DNA from: Talaromyces rugulosus
Lineage: Eukaryota; Ascomycota; Eurotiomycetes; Eurotiales; Trichocomaceae
NCBI RefSeq assembly: GCF_013368755.1
Contig: NC_049565.1
Coordinates: 1,984,001 to 2,048,000, forward strand
DNA length: 64,000 nt
Direction of reading: 5' to 3'
A program made the position numbers and the translations under genes. Below are positions 10,244 to 22,212 of this stretch, one piece after another. Under the pieces are notes generated by a model, which had not been told where the DNA came from, ran no database searches, and worked only from the letters and a program-made list of their open reading frames with translations. How positions within the stretch are numbered: position 1 is the first letter of the stretch; each line of letters starts with the position of its first letter.

Positions 10244-13200
10244 ATGCCCGGCTTGGTCAGAAAGCTGGTGATTATCGCCGCGGTTGACGGTCTCATATTA
10301 CAACCTAGTGGGAACGGTTCTCGAAATGGAGGCAGCAGCAGCAACGGGTTTCCGCCGCTTCGGATTGCGTACAAGACACAGAAAATTACTTCTCTGTCTC
10401 AGGCACAGGCCAATTCGACGTGGGAGCGAAGTTCGAGTCTAGAATCGCATGGCCTTGTTGGTATGTTCGTCTCGTGGTTCTCTTTTTTTGTTGTTGTTCA
10501 TTTTCCTGTTGGTTTTCTCGTTGGATGCGAGAATCTAACTTCTAATTTGTATAGGTCTGCTCAATATCGCGTCCTACTCGTTTCTCATTTCCATCACCCA
10601 GCGCGAACAGGTCGCTCAGATTCTTGGGAAGCCTATATATGCAGTCACCAATGTTGCGGTCATCCCACTATCCAGTCAAGCAGATGCAAGCCATGCAATC
10701 CTGCAAGCGCAAAAGAACCTAGCGCGAAAGGACAAGGTTCCTAGCGACATCGGTGGGGATGATATCTCGAGCAGCGAAGCTGAGGCCGAGTCCGATACCT
10801 GCGAGGAGGAGGAGGAGGTCGCTGTGCCAACTCCCGCGGCGAATACCCCCGACAATAATAATAGAGATGAACCGGTGACGCAAAGTAGTGTTGCACAGGA
10901 TGTCATCGAGAACCGAGGTCGCTACGGGAGATTCTCTCTCAACAACTGGTTTTTGAGAAAGCGTTGGGGGCCTATAGGACCCATCCTGCCCAAGCCCAAA
11001 GAAACTGAAGTTGTAGATGAGGAAAGCAAGGCTGAAGATGCGCCCAAAATACCGATTTCCGCCATACCTACAGAACCTGCGGAAGCAGAGGGCACAGATG
11101 TTATGGACGAGGCGTTGCATGACGCTGACGCTCAAGAAGAAGAAAAAGAGGTCACACCTCCTAACAGGGCTATTGATCTCATGCCGAAGCTTTTGAGGTA
11201 TACAAAGTTAATATTCTCGTCAAGGAACTTTTTCTTTTCTTATGACTATGACTTGACCCGAAGATACTCGGTTCAGGACTCTAGAAATGCACATCTACCC
11301 CCCCATGGGCTGGCAGACTCTCTAGTACGGGAAGCCTTTAATCTTATCGGAAAAAACACCAACTGACGTTTTGCAGTACTTTTGGAATAAACACCTGGCG
11401 CAGCCCCTTATAGACAGCGGAAATTGTTCGGATCCGTTCGTCCTGCCCTTGATACAGGGCTTTGTTGGCCAGCGAGAGTTTACGGTTGCGTCAGTTAAAA
11501 ACCAATCCGAGGACACTTCAAGCACAGCAATGGCCGTGGTTGAGCCTAGTACCGGCGATCGAGAAGATACATTACCAGAATCAAACGACCGAGACGAGCA
11601 AGACTTTCTTCTCACGCTGATTTCTCGCCGATCAACTCAACGCCCGGGTTTGAGATACCTCCGGCGCGGTGTTGACGACGAGGGAAACACGGCCAACACC
11701 GTGGAAACGGAACAAATACTGTCCACTCCGACCTGGGAATCATCCCGAAATGCATATTCGCTCCTTCAAGTTCGCGGCTCGATACCGCTCTACTTTTCTC
11801 AGTCGCCGTACTCGCTCAAGCCGACGCCTGTGCTCCATCATTCGAATGAAACGAACCAAATTGCATTTGGCAGGCACTTTCGCGATTTCAATAGAAAATA
11901 CGGAAAGATACAAATAGTGTCTTTGCTTGATAAGCATGGGGTGGAAGTCAAACTTGGCGAGGCGTACGAGGCTTACGCGCGAGCTTTCAATGAGGAGCAG
12001 CGTCTAGATGGCTCTACACTCGGTTTTGAATGGTTTGATTTCCATCATGAATGTCGCGGCATGAAGTTTGAAAACGTCCGAGGCGTTGTGAACAAACTAG
12101 AGAAAACGCTGGAGGATTTTGGCGAGACTGTCATCCAGGACAATACCGTATTGAAGGAGCAGTCTGGAATTGTGCGCACCAATTGCATGGATTGTTTAGA
12201 TCGCACGGGGGTTACCCAATGTGCCTTTGGGCAGAGAGCGTTGGAGGAACAGCTGAAAAGGGAGGGGTACGCTATTGATCTCCGAGGGGACTCTTCTACT
12301 CAGTGGTTCAATATCTTATGGGCGGACAATGGAGATGCCATCTCCAAACAATACTCATCCACAGCAGCACTCAAGGGTGACTATACCCGCACCAGGAAAC
12401 GCAACTATCGAGGCGCTCTCAACGACTTTGGCTTGACGTTATCGCGATACTACAATAACCTCGTCAGCGATTATTTCTCTCAGGCATGCGTCGACTATCT
12501 CTTAGGAAATGTGTCCATGCAAGTGTTCTCAGAGTTCCAAGACCACCTACAAACTATCGATCCTGGCATCTCGGCATCGAAACTGCGCCAAAACGCTATC
12601 GACACCTGCAGCCGGCTTGTCGTAGACGATCAGAAAGAAGAACTTCTTGGAGGCTGGGCGATGCTTAGTCCGCGGCAATCCAACACACTACGCACACTAC
12701 CTTTTGAGGAGACTATCCTCTTACTAACCGATGCTGCAATCTACAGTTGTCGGCTCGACTGGAACGTGGATAAGGTGCTGTCCTTTGAGCGTGTCGATTT
12801 ACGCTCCATCAGTCGCATCCGCTACGGAACCTATATAACATCCGTCCTGACAGACGCGCAAACAGACGAGCAGCGGAATGTTGGCGTTGTAATAGTATAC
12901 CGCGACGGCGACGCCAATGCCCTGCGAGTCAACACCAGAAGCCTACAGAGCAGCTTCACGCAGGATGCGCAAGATAACACTGAGAAAACTCGCGAAGAGT
13001 GGGATTTGTCGTCCTGGCTGACTGGGTCCAAGAGGGCGACTCCTCGGTTTATGGCGTTCAAGGCTCTTCCGGTCTCGACGTCGGCGAGAAGCAGCACCAA
13101 TCTGTCACTGGGCGGCGCGTCTATCAGTGAGATTGCTGCCATCAGATCAGTATGCCAGGAAATCGAGCGCGCTTTGAAGAGTGGAGATGAAGGGGGTGAG

Positions 13201-13314
13201 GATGTCCAATCTATCGTCGAGGAGAGTGAGATTATCTCACTGGCCGAAGCAAAGAAGAGAACTGGCTATCTCGAGCAGCTGGTCTACGACGTGAAGAAGT
13301 TGGTGTGGGCATGA
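10244..13314 (+). CDS. SAC-domain phosphoinositide phosphatase with hSac2 domain
   Basis: Three exons (10244-10460, 10555-11324, 11377-13314) encode 974 aa. The Sac phosphatase domain runs from the N-terminus to about residue 700. It carries the catalytic CX5R loop in RTNCMDCLDRTG, with Cys599 and Arg605. After it, near residue 754 (GGWAMLSPRQSNTLRTLPFEE), comes an hSac2/INPP5F-type domain that extends to about 850. This combination points to a Sac2-like inositol 4-phosphatase acting on membrane phosphoinositides, rather than the ER-anchored Sac1, and no C-terminal pair of membrane helices is seen. An acidic, Glu-rich, probably disordered insertion lies at about residues 160-290. The second intron was placed at GTACGG...GCAG because it joins ...LADSL to YFWNKHLAQPL in phase 0. 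Identification is strong; substrate preference is inferred from the family. Confidence 0.93.
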
Positions 13315-14178
13315 GGTTGCACATACTGACGCTAGCGATGTACAGATTTTGCGTATATCGTATATATGTTTTTAAGATATTCATTAGACTTGTATTTAGG
13401 AAGAATCTATTGCACAGCCTTGGTCTTCCATCTACCCAATGCCTAAATATTGTAGTTCAAATGTTGATATGTATTGATATTTTAAACAAGTACCTTGGAA
13501 GAAAGCACAGCAGAGCAGAAACTTGTACTCGCCCACAACAAATGCCATGTCTCAAATACACCCAGGATAAAACAAAACACCAACAGCTTCAAATATTGTC
13601 TCGCCAGTGTAGAAGATAGACCGACTTGCTTCATACTTTTATATCAGGTTTTCTGTTGATGCCTGGGGCATCCACCGCCAGCGAATCAGAAGACCCCAAA
13701 CGCCCAGGCGGTGAGCGCCCCACCAGGCTCCCCTGCCCCAAGCAATCCTGCGCTGCACCGATTCAGCTGTGAGAATCAAGAAATCACACAACCCTATCGG
13801 AAAGGGCTCGCTGATGCTTGTACGGCCCATTTCTGGATGCGCACAAGCTTTCTCATTTTCCTTTTTTATGACTGTCGTTATATATGCCCCAAGTCTGAAG
13901 TGCATCGGTCTGCATATCCATTCCTTCTTCGGCACTATCCTGTGGTCTTGTCACTAGTTCGAAGTGGCTATCCCAAAAAATTCCACTTCCCCGCTATATC
14001 CCACCTCCCCCCCGAAGTGATTTGCGCGCAATCCTGGCTTCTGCTTGATTTTCTCTGTGAGAATCTGCGCTTTTACTACGGGAGACACCGCTTTATCTAT
14101 CGTTGGTGTTTGCGCGTGGTAAAATAAACCAATTCATTCCGTTTTTCTTTCGCGGCGGGATCGATCCGTTTGCCCAAG
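13315..14178. other. Intergenic region between SAC and importin genes
   Basis: A 3' UTR-like AT-rich part (to about 13620) is followed by C/T-rich sequence with TTTTTT and CCCCCC patches just before the importin start. A frame on the plus strand at 13711-14127 has no recognisable features and overlaps the probable leader. Nothing else was seen. Confidence 0.45.
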
Positions 14179-17108
14179 ATGGAGTGGCAGCCTGAAGAAG
14201 AGCCATTGAGGCAGCTTGCCGGCTACCTCAGAGACTCGCTCAATTCGTACGATAGAAACCTCCAGAAGAATGCAGAGATGGTACGTATAATGGGCTCCTG
14301 CCAGAGTTGACCTAGATGAGAAGTAAAAGTAAACGCTAACATTTTGCTTCTCTTAGATGCTTATCCAAGCCACGGCCAATGCAGATTTTGTCAACTATCT
14401 CACTTTCCTATTCTGCACGTCGGAACCTCCGCCGGCCGTGTCCATGGATAAAAGCACCTACGATGTCGTCCGTCTCTCCGCTGCGCTCAACCTCAAGACC
14501 AAAATTCGAGTGGCCTACAGCACCATCCCGCAAGCTAGTCTGGTTTTTGTTCGCCGAGCAGTGCTTATCGGGCTAAGAGACAGTGATTTACCGATCCGTA
14601 ACCAAGCCGGAAGCATTATCACTGAACTCCTGCAGAGAGGTGGGCTGCTGGCCTGGCCCGAAGTTCTCCAGGAACTTCTCGCGTTGGTCGGAAATGGCTC
14701 TGGCGATGTCCAGATCAGTACTCAAGAGGCTTCCATGTCCGCGTTAGCCAAGGTGTGCGAAGACAACCGCAAGATTCTGGACAAGGACTATGGCGGACAG
14801 CGCCCACTCGAAGTGATCATCCCGCGGCTGCTGGAATTCACCGGCAGCAGCAGCCCTATCATCCGGTCAACCTCCCTAAGCACAATCCAGGTTTTCCTTT
14901 CGATGAAACCTCAGGCGTTGATCACAAACTTTGACACTTTCATGTCGAACCTCTTCCGGCTCGCTACAGATACCTCCACGGATGTCCGCAGAACTGTCTG
15001 CCAAGCGTTCGGCCAATTGGCAGAGGTTGCACCGGAGCAGCTTATCCCTCACTTGGGTGGCTTGGTGGATTATATGATCCAACAGCAGAATACGAACGAA
15101 GACCCGGAGCTTGCTCTCGACGCCGCCGAATTCTGGTTGACAGCTGGTGAACAGCCAAAGTTACAGCAACCACTCACACCGCACCTTCCAAAGATCACCC
15201 CCTTACTTCTTAGGAGTATGATTTACGATGAAGATGAAGCAGAGATGTTGGCTGCTGAGAATGAGGATGCCGAAGAGGAAGATCGCGCCGAGGACCTTAA
15301 GCCTCGATTCGCAAAGGCCAAGGCGTCTCGACTTGAGGGTTCCACGGATCCAAACGCACCTGCCGAAAACGTGGAAGAGCGAGAAGATGGAGAAATCAGC
15401 GAAGAGGGGTCTGAGTTCGAGGATGATGACCCCGAGGATGCTTGGACACTACGCAAGTGCTCTGCGGCCGCTCTTGATATCTTCTCCAACGTATACCACT
15501 CGCCCGTATTCGAACTTATTTTGCCGTATTTGAAAGAGACTTTGCGGCACGAACAGTGGCCGAACCGCGAAGCAGCTGTTCTTACCCTTGGCGCCGTTGC
15601 CGATGGCTGCATGGACGCCGTGACTCCTCACTTGCCTGAGCTGATTCCCTACCTGATTTCCCTGCTGGAGGATCCTCAACCCGTCGTTCGAAAGATCACC
15701 TGCTGGTGTCTGGGTAGATACTCGGAATGGGCCGCTCATCTGGAAAGCCGAGACCAGTCGGCTCAATTCTTTGAGCCGATGATGGAAGGCATTCTTCACC
15801 GAATGCTTGATAACAATAAAAAGGTCCAGGAAGCTGCGGCGTCAGCTTTTGCCAGCCTTGAAGAAAAATCGGATGCAAGCTTAATTCCGTACTGTGAGCC
15901 GATTCTGCGACAGTTTGTGCAGTGCTTCCAAAAATACAAGGATCGCAACATGTACATTCTTTATGACTGTGTGCAGACCTTGGCCGAATGTGTTATGGGC
16001 GAGCTCGCCAAGCCTCACCTGGTAGAACTCCTTATGCCAGCACTGCTTGAGCGATACAACAAAATCCCAGATACGTCGCAGGAATTGTTTTCTCTTCTCG
16101 AGTGTCTTGGCTATGTTGCTGCCGCCTACGGAGATGTCTTTACGCAATTTGCACAGCCAATCTTCCAACGATGCGTGAAGATTGTTTATGAGAATATCCA
16201 GCAGTCTATCAATGTAGGACAAAATGGCGCCGAAGAGCAGCCAGACAGGGATTTCCTCATCACAAGCCTGGACTTGATGAGTGCTATCATACAGGCTATT
16301 CCGTCGGAGCGCAGCGCAGAACTCGTCGCCACGACACAACCCAAGTTCTTCGATCTTCTATGCTACTGCGTTAGTGACTCGAACAATGAAGTTCGCCAAT
16401 CATCCTATGCTCTTCTTGGCGATTGTGCGATCCATATTTTCTCTCAGTTCCAACCATACATACCAAACCTCATGCCTCTTCTCATCAAGCAACTGGATCT
16501 TGACTTGATCGTCGACGATACTGCATTCAGCGTACTCAACAATGCTTGCTGGTCCCTCGGTGAAATAGCCCTGAATGAGAATGCTGATCTGGCAGCGTGG
16601 CTTGAAGAACTCTATCCAGCATTGTTAAATATCATCTCGAACGAGATGGTTGTCGACTCAGTCAACGAAAATGCTGCGGTAGCGTTGGGTCGCCTTGGAA
16701 CGGCGAACTCACAATTGCTTGGACCTCATCTACAACAGTTCGCCCAAGACTTTCTCAAGTCCATGTCGAAGGTTGACTTTTCTCGTGAAAAGGCTACTGC
16801 TTTCCTCGGATTTAACCGAGTCATCATGAACAACCCTCAAGCAATGGAATCGTGTCTTGCGGATTATTTCACCACAATCTCCTCATTCCCTCAGAAGTCT
16901 CTAAACCAGGAAGAGTACCGCGACCTCCAGCAATCTTTCCAGCAGGTTAGTTTCGAGAAATATTTCTCCCCTTTTAAAATAGATGGTTTGGCTAACCCTT
17001 CAATAGGTTCTTCAGGGATACCAAAAATTGATACCCAGCTTTGATTCATTTCTTTCCCAGCTGTCTCCACATGCGACCCAGAAACTCAAAAACGCCTATC
17101 AGATCTAG
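14179..17108 (+). CDS. KAP104: Importin beta-2 / transportin (Kap104-like karyopherin)
   Basis: Three exons (14179-14280, 14357-16945, 17007-17108) encode 930 aa, the usual transportin length. The protein is a chain of HEAT repeats that imports PY-NLS cargo such as RNA-binding proteins into the nucleus under Ran control. It starts MEWQPEEEPLRQLAGYLRDSL, and many repeats show the IRNQAGSII, VRRTVCQAFGQLAEV and VRKITCWCLGRYSEW type. The acidic H8 loop that lets RanGTP release cargo is obvious at about residues 323-395. The last exon gives VLQGYQKLIPSFDSFLSQL and ends NAYQI, as family members do. Reading through the last 61-nt intron instead meets no stop until 17044 and would give a different tail. 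Confidence 0.96.
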
Positions 17109-18389
17109 TATCTAGATCGATTCCTGTGTCGCTCTTTTTATTCTGTTGTCTTTTCATTTAGCGGCGTATTCCCTGAATCCCTATCTCTTATTCTTGTGGA
17201 AAATATATTGAATGTCACCACGTTCCTACATTCTTATTTTTTTACCTACGCAACGAACTGTTCTGTCTCCTTGATTCAATACCCATTCCTTTTCTCTAGC
17301 AAAAATACCGATTTTTACTCGTCTAGGATTGGTACTCGGGCTTGAAAAGTGATTGAATTTTATGAGGAATGATAATGAGGGGTGGAAGTTTCTTTTGTCT
17401 CATTTTTTTGGCACTTATGGTGAGGTGGGTAATGTTGCATCTTCATGACTTCATCTACTGTTTCATGCATGGAGATTGCCTGTGTCCGGCTTCTCCTTCC
17501 TTGTTTTTTCCTTCGTTTTGCTTCTTTTGAAGGAGGACGGACATGACACTTGTTTCATTCACGGCCGTTTTACCCGCTTACCATCGCTATTACGTTTTTT
17601 TTTCCCGAGCGATATTAGATAGATTAGATAATGACTTCCTCAATAGGGGGTAGTTTTTTTTATGCCGTTACCTTTTTTTTTCGTCTCTACCGAATCCCAT
17701 GTCTAATATTGATATCTATAATTTTATTTGAACTACTCCAAAATGAGAATTTTTTGAGAGTTTGCTGACAATATTTGGACCATACCACTTGAGCATTAGA
17801 ACTATATAGCAGTTAACAATACCTAAGGTTTGAAGGAATTGATATTTCTCGATTGGGAACTTGCCTTCCTGTTTTAGTAATAAACTGTGCCTACTAGCGA
17901 AATATTATTATCCACTGAACCAATATTTTGAAACTTCAGCTATTAGATCAGATTTTATCCACCGGGGCGATTTTTTTTTTCCTTCTCTTTTTTTTTCTTT
18001 TGATATCGGCTTTATACAATATTCAGCCCCGAGATGATCTCCGTGATTGTCATGGATAATACCGAGGTAGGACTAGACCAAGTCGCAAAAATAAACATAC
18101 GCCGAAAGAATGCCTAATTGGTAGATTGGTTGCTTATTTTTTGCATATTATTCCGTGTAAGGACGGATCTTCGACGGGGATATATGCCAATAACAGCGGG
18201 CTGATGTTGGACAAGGATATATGCAGTGAGATGGAAGCGCAATATTAATTCCCCTCACGCAGCTTTTCTCCGTCAATTGATGACACCAGGTACTCTATAA
18301 GAATAACACAAACACCAAAACAAAACAAAAAATCTCAACTATCCTACTTCTTCATCAAGTGCAGATCAGTTGACATTTAAAAGGAGAAC
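17109..18389. other. Intergenic region, T-rich, no gene seen
   Basis: About 1.3 kb of T-rich sequence with many poly-T runs (near 17600, 17650, 17970 and 17990). No frame over about 60 codons has family character. The last 100 bases hold A-rich, C-containing leader-like sequence before the hydrolase start. Confidence 0.5.
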
Positions 18390-19807
18390 ATGATCCCCCC
18401 GCTCCCCGCATCGGTAGTGTCTACCCTTAAATCAAAGATCGACACACTATGTAATATCCCCAACAAACCCGGCATTCCCGGCGCTGTGTTTGTAGCAGTC
18501 GATAAGAATGGCGAGAGATTTGCGCATGCAAGCGGCAAACGAGGAGTTGCAAGCAATGAGCCCATGACACTCGACTCGGTCTTTTCCATTCTTTCTTGCA
18601 CCCAGTTGGTAACGGGGATAGCGTGCATGCAGCTTGTTGAGCAAAAAGTGCTTCGTCTGGATGATGCGGATCAGGTTGAGAGGCTGGCGCCGGAGTTGAA
18701 AGATGTCAAGGTTTTGCAGGGGGGTGGACAATTGGTTGAGAAAACGAACAGGATTACGTTGAGGATGTTGCTGTCTCATACCTGTATGTGTTTCTCCCCC
18801 TCTCTCTCTTTTTTTTTCAAGTATACAGATTCTGACAGTATACATGCAGCCGGCTTTGGTTATACTTTCTCCCATGAAGGACTGAGGGACTATAGTTATC
18901 CAGCAGGATACGATGAATTTAGCGGGCATATATCAGGCATTTCGCAACCCCTTGTGCATCAACCTAGCGAAGCTTGGCGATACGGGGTACGTCACTAGCA
19001 TGATCCTCAAAACGAGCATATAAAAACCCTATATTAATAGTTAGGTATCAGGTTGGAGTCGACTGGGCAGGAATCCTCCTCGAGCGCGCCACGAGCCTAA
19101 AACTTGGCGACTACATGCAGAAAAACATTTTTGAACCGCTTGGCATCACAGAAATCTCATTTGCCCCGTCAGAGCAGATGAAATCAAAACTGGCGTATAT
19201 GAACCAGCGAGCAGTTGATGGGACGCTGTCTGGAAGAGACCACTTGCTTAATAGGTCGTTACGTCTTCAGTCGGAGGATGATGCAAAGGCGCTGTTTCAC
19301 TCCGGAGGCTCGGGGTTATTTGCTCAACCGCGGGGATTTGCCAGTAAGATCATTCAATTCACACCATATACGCTTTGGTTTCTAATTTCATAACAAGAAA
19401 TAATATCCACGCTCCTCAACGATGGAATATCTCCGGACACGAACCGCCAAATCTTGCAAAAGGAGACTGTCGACCAAATGTTCACAAACCAAATTCCTCA
19501 GTTCCCCAACTTTGGTCGTCAACCTGTTGCTGGTGCAAAGCCACTTCTAGCTAACCCCAGCGGAGACATTTATCCAAACAATAACAAGCCCCAGGGCCAT
19601 GGGCTATCGTTTATGATTACCGGCGGTGTAACAGGTCGGTCCGATGGAACCGCTGGGTGGGCCGGACTGGCGAATGTATTCTGGTGGGCAGATCGTGAAA
19701 AGGAAGTTGGAGGCATAATTGCCACTCAGATCCTGCCACTTGGGGATATGGATGCGACAATGTTGTCGGCACAGTTGGAAGCTACGGTTTATGCGGCATT
19801 GACTTAG
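18390..19807 (+). CDS. Beta-lactamase-fold serine hydrolase/transesterase family protein, catalytic Lys replaced
   Basis: Four exons (18390-18783, 18850-18986, 19052-19343, 19398-19807) encode 410 aa, matching class C beta-lactamase-like esterases and the LovD-type acyltransferase family. Family landmarks are the N-terminal GIPGAVFVAVDKNG strand, the LRMLLSHTSGFGY motif, the WRYGVGVDWAG block containing the catalytic Tyr, and the C-terminal GHGLSFMITGG...GTAGWAGLANVFWWAD segment. The nucleophile motif should be SxxK, but here it reads SCTQ (codons TCT TGC ACC CAG at 18595-18606). A missing general-base lysine would be expected to cripple the usual mechanism, so this may be a pseudoenzyme or use another base. 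No signal peptide is visible. No polyketide or peptide synthase lies nearby, so a secondary-metabolite role is unsupported. Confidence 0.88.
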
Positions 19808-22212
19808 GGGAAGTTGTCTAGATCTTTTGGATGTTTTACTCAAGGAACATATTCACCATCGATTAATGACTGGATTAGGAATTTGACGCTTGCAGGATTG
19901 CTTTTACACCAAGGCTATCAATCAGTATTCGAAAGTTGTTTCTCTGGGTTGGACTGGGTGCCTGTAACTAGGGGGAAAATTATACATAGAATGTTCAATG
20001 TTTTACAAAGCATTAAAGGTCTCAAACATCTTCTTTTCAAGATGTTTATATATAAAGACGTCTTTTCTTACTATTATACACAATTATCAGTACTTGGTAA
20101 GTTTTATGATGTTCCTATTCAGATTTCTTGTCAAGGTGGGATCCCGGCATTTCATGTTGTGAATATCTTAGTAATTACTTTGTATGGAGTTTGAAACATG
20201 TATTTAACCAGCGGAGTTCTACCTGGTTTTGGAATTCTTTTTTTCCCCTAAGGAACGGTTTTTGCTGTAATCATGCTCTAGAATCTACATGTAATTTTCT
20301 CAAAGTTTAATGGTGTTTCCATCAATGCATGTGGATATTCTGGAGTCTTACATTTCTACAGTACATTAAAGTTTATAATCATTCTACAATGATATAATCC
20401 AAATGTTTCTCTGGAATTAATTTTGTGAATACTTCCAGTCTCAATTGATATATTGATATGTGCAGTCGACGTTAACTTGACGCGGAAGTATATTAATATA
20501 TCTCGACACCATCCTTCTACATATATATATATATATAACTGAAATCGAAGCCTTCAGAAGCCTCAGAACGCTCTTAAAAAACAACCTTTTTCCCTGTTAT
20601 ATCTGATTGGGGCCTTAGTATACATATCTACTATATTACCAATCTTTTGGCCATTCTCGAACCGCAAATTCCGGAATGCTGGGAGTAAGCCTCTGAATCT
20701 TGAATGCACTAGGAAACAAGCAAATGGAGTCTCAAATAAATTACATGAATTGATAGTGGAATGGATTGGATGAGATGATTGTTATTTTTGTGAATAGGCG
20801 TAGGTTATTTGTAAAAATTTCTTGATAAGTCCTAGATTGGTGAAATAAATATGATCTACGTTAATGACTCAGTAGACATTATGATTCTGAGTAACTTCAT
20901 GTTCTTTCTCATAGTCCGGTTTTGAAAAATGGTATTTCAGTATTGCAACTGTCCACTAGGAGGTATCAAAGAAAAGCGCTCGTCTTGATAACATTGAAAA
21001 TACGCTTCAAATATCATGTATAAACACGTGACCCTGTTAATCAATAATTAATATCGCACCGGTTGGATCTATTTTCTTCTGAGCACCGCTTTTCACTCAA
21101 TAGTTTCATTAACCAGTAAAAACATACAAAGTCAAGCTATAATAATAGTCTTGTTTCAAATTCTTCAAATCCCAACCCTCTAATCTAGACTCGCCCCATT
21201 CTCAACAAAGATACTTTTGGATAGGTACTCGATAAAGCCATTAGAGACCAACCAGTAAGAAACAGTCCATCGATGGCTCGAGCCCAGAAAGCAAGCGAGT
21301 ACGAGACTTTCCTCTTCTAGGTATAGCAAACGGTTGGTCCAACAGGATTGATGAGTGATCCGCATGCATGGAGGGAAGTTGAAAAAGCAAAGCACGGTTA
21401 GCAAAAAAGGAGCAGCAGATTGACTACCTTTTGTGGAAAGTAGAAAAAAAAGGGACCCCTTGGCGTAGCGTATATTGGATTGCTGTGGTTCCAGGCCGGC
21501 TGCAGGAGATCGTCACCACACGGCTGGGTCAAAGCCATGTGCAGTGGGTGCACGTTCTGCCCTTTTTTTCACCGTTTTGAGTTTGCTAGTCGCATTTCTT
21601 GCCTTTAAAGTTGTTTGTTTTCAGCTGTGATGTGCTCCCGTTTTCTCGTATTTCCGCGGCGGTTATGCTTAACTCTAGTCTCTAGTTACTCTACTGCGGC
21701 AACCCTAAGTATAGCATCGACTACGTATCTTCCGATGTACTAATATCCAAATATGATGCGCCTTGACTCGATACGGAGATTTTCGCCGTTGCGCCCCGAC
21801 CGATATTCTTCAGTCTCCCCTTGAGGAGGCGCTTCTTGCTCGGTTCGATCCTGTTGTAATTGGCCTGCCGCTAGTGAGCGGCATGATGGGGTGGGGGATT
21901 GTCAGAATGTTTACACTTACAGAAGGACACTAATTTTGCTTCTTTCGGGCATCACATTTCCGAAACTAAATTGTCGTGGGGGTCGACGACCAAGGGTTTC
22001 AATAGATCAATCTAGAGTAATTACTTTGTAATGATCGTAGTAGTTTTGGGTGTTTGATACTATGGCTGTTGCAGTTCAGACTAGAAGTAAAGCGGGAGGC
22101 TTTGTTGATTTGATCGACAGTCAGCATTGATACGTACAGACTACGGGCCAAATAGGCTGCGTAACTGTAAGGGACTCGGGAGAGCACAAGGCGAAAAGTC
22201 AACCTCGCAGTA

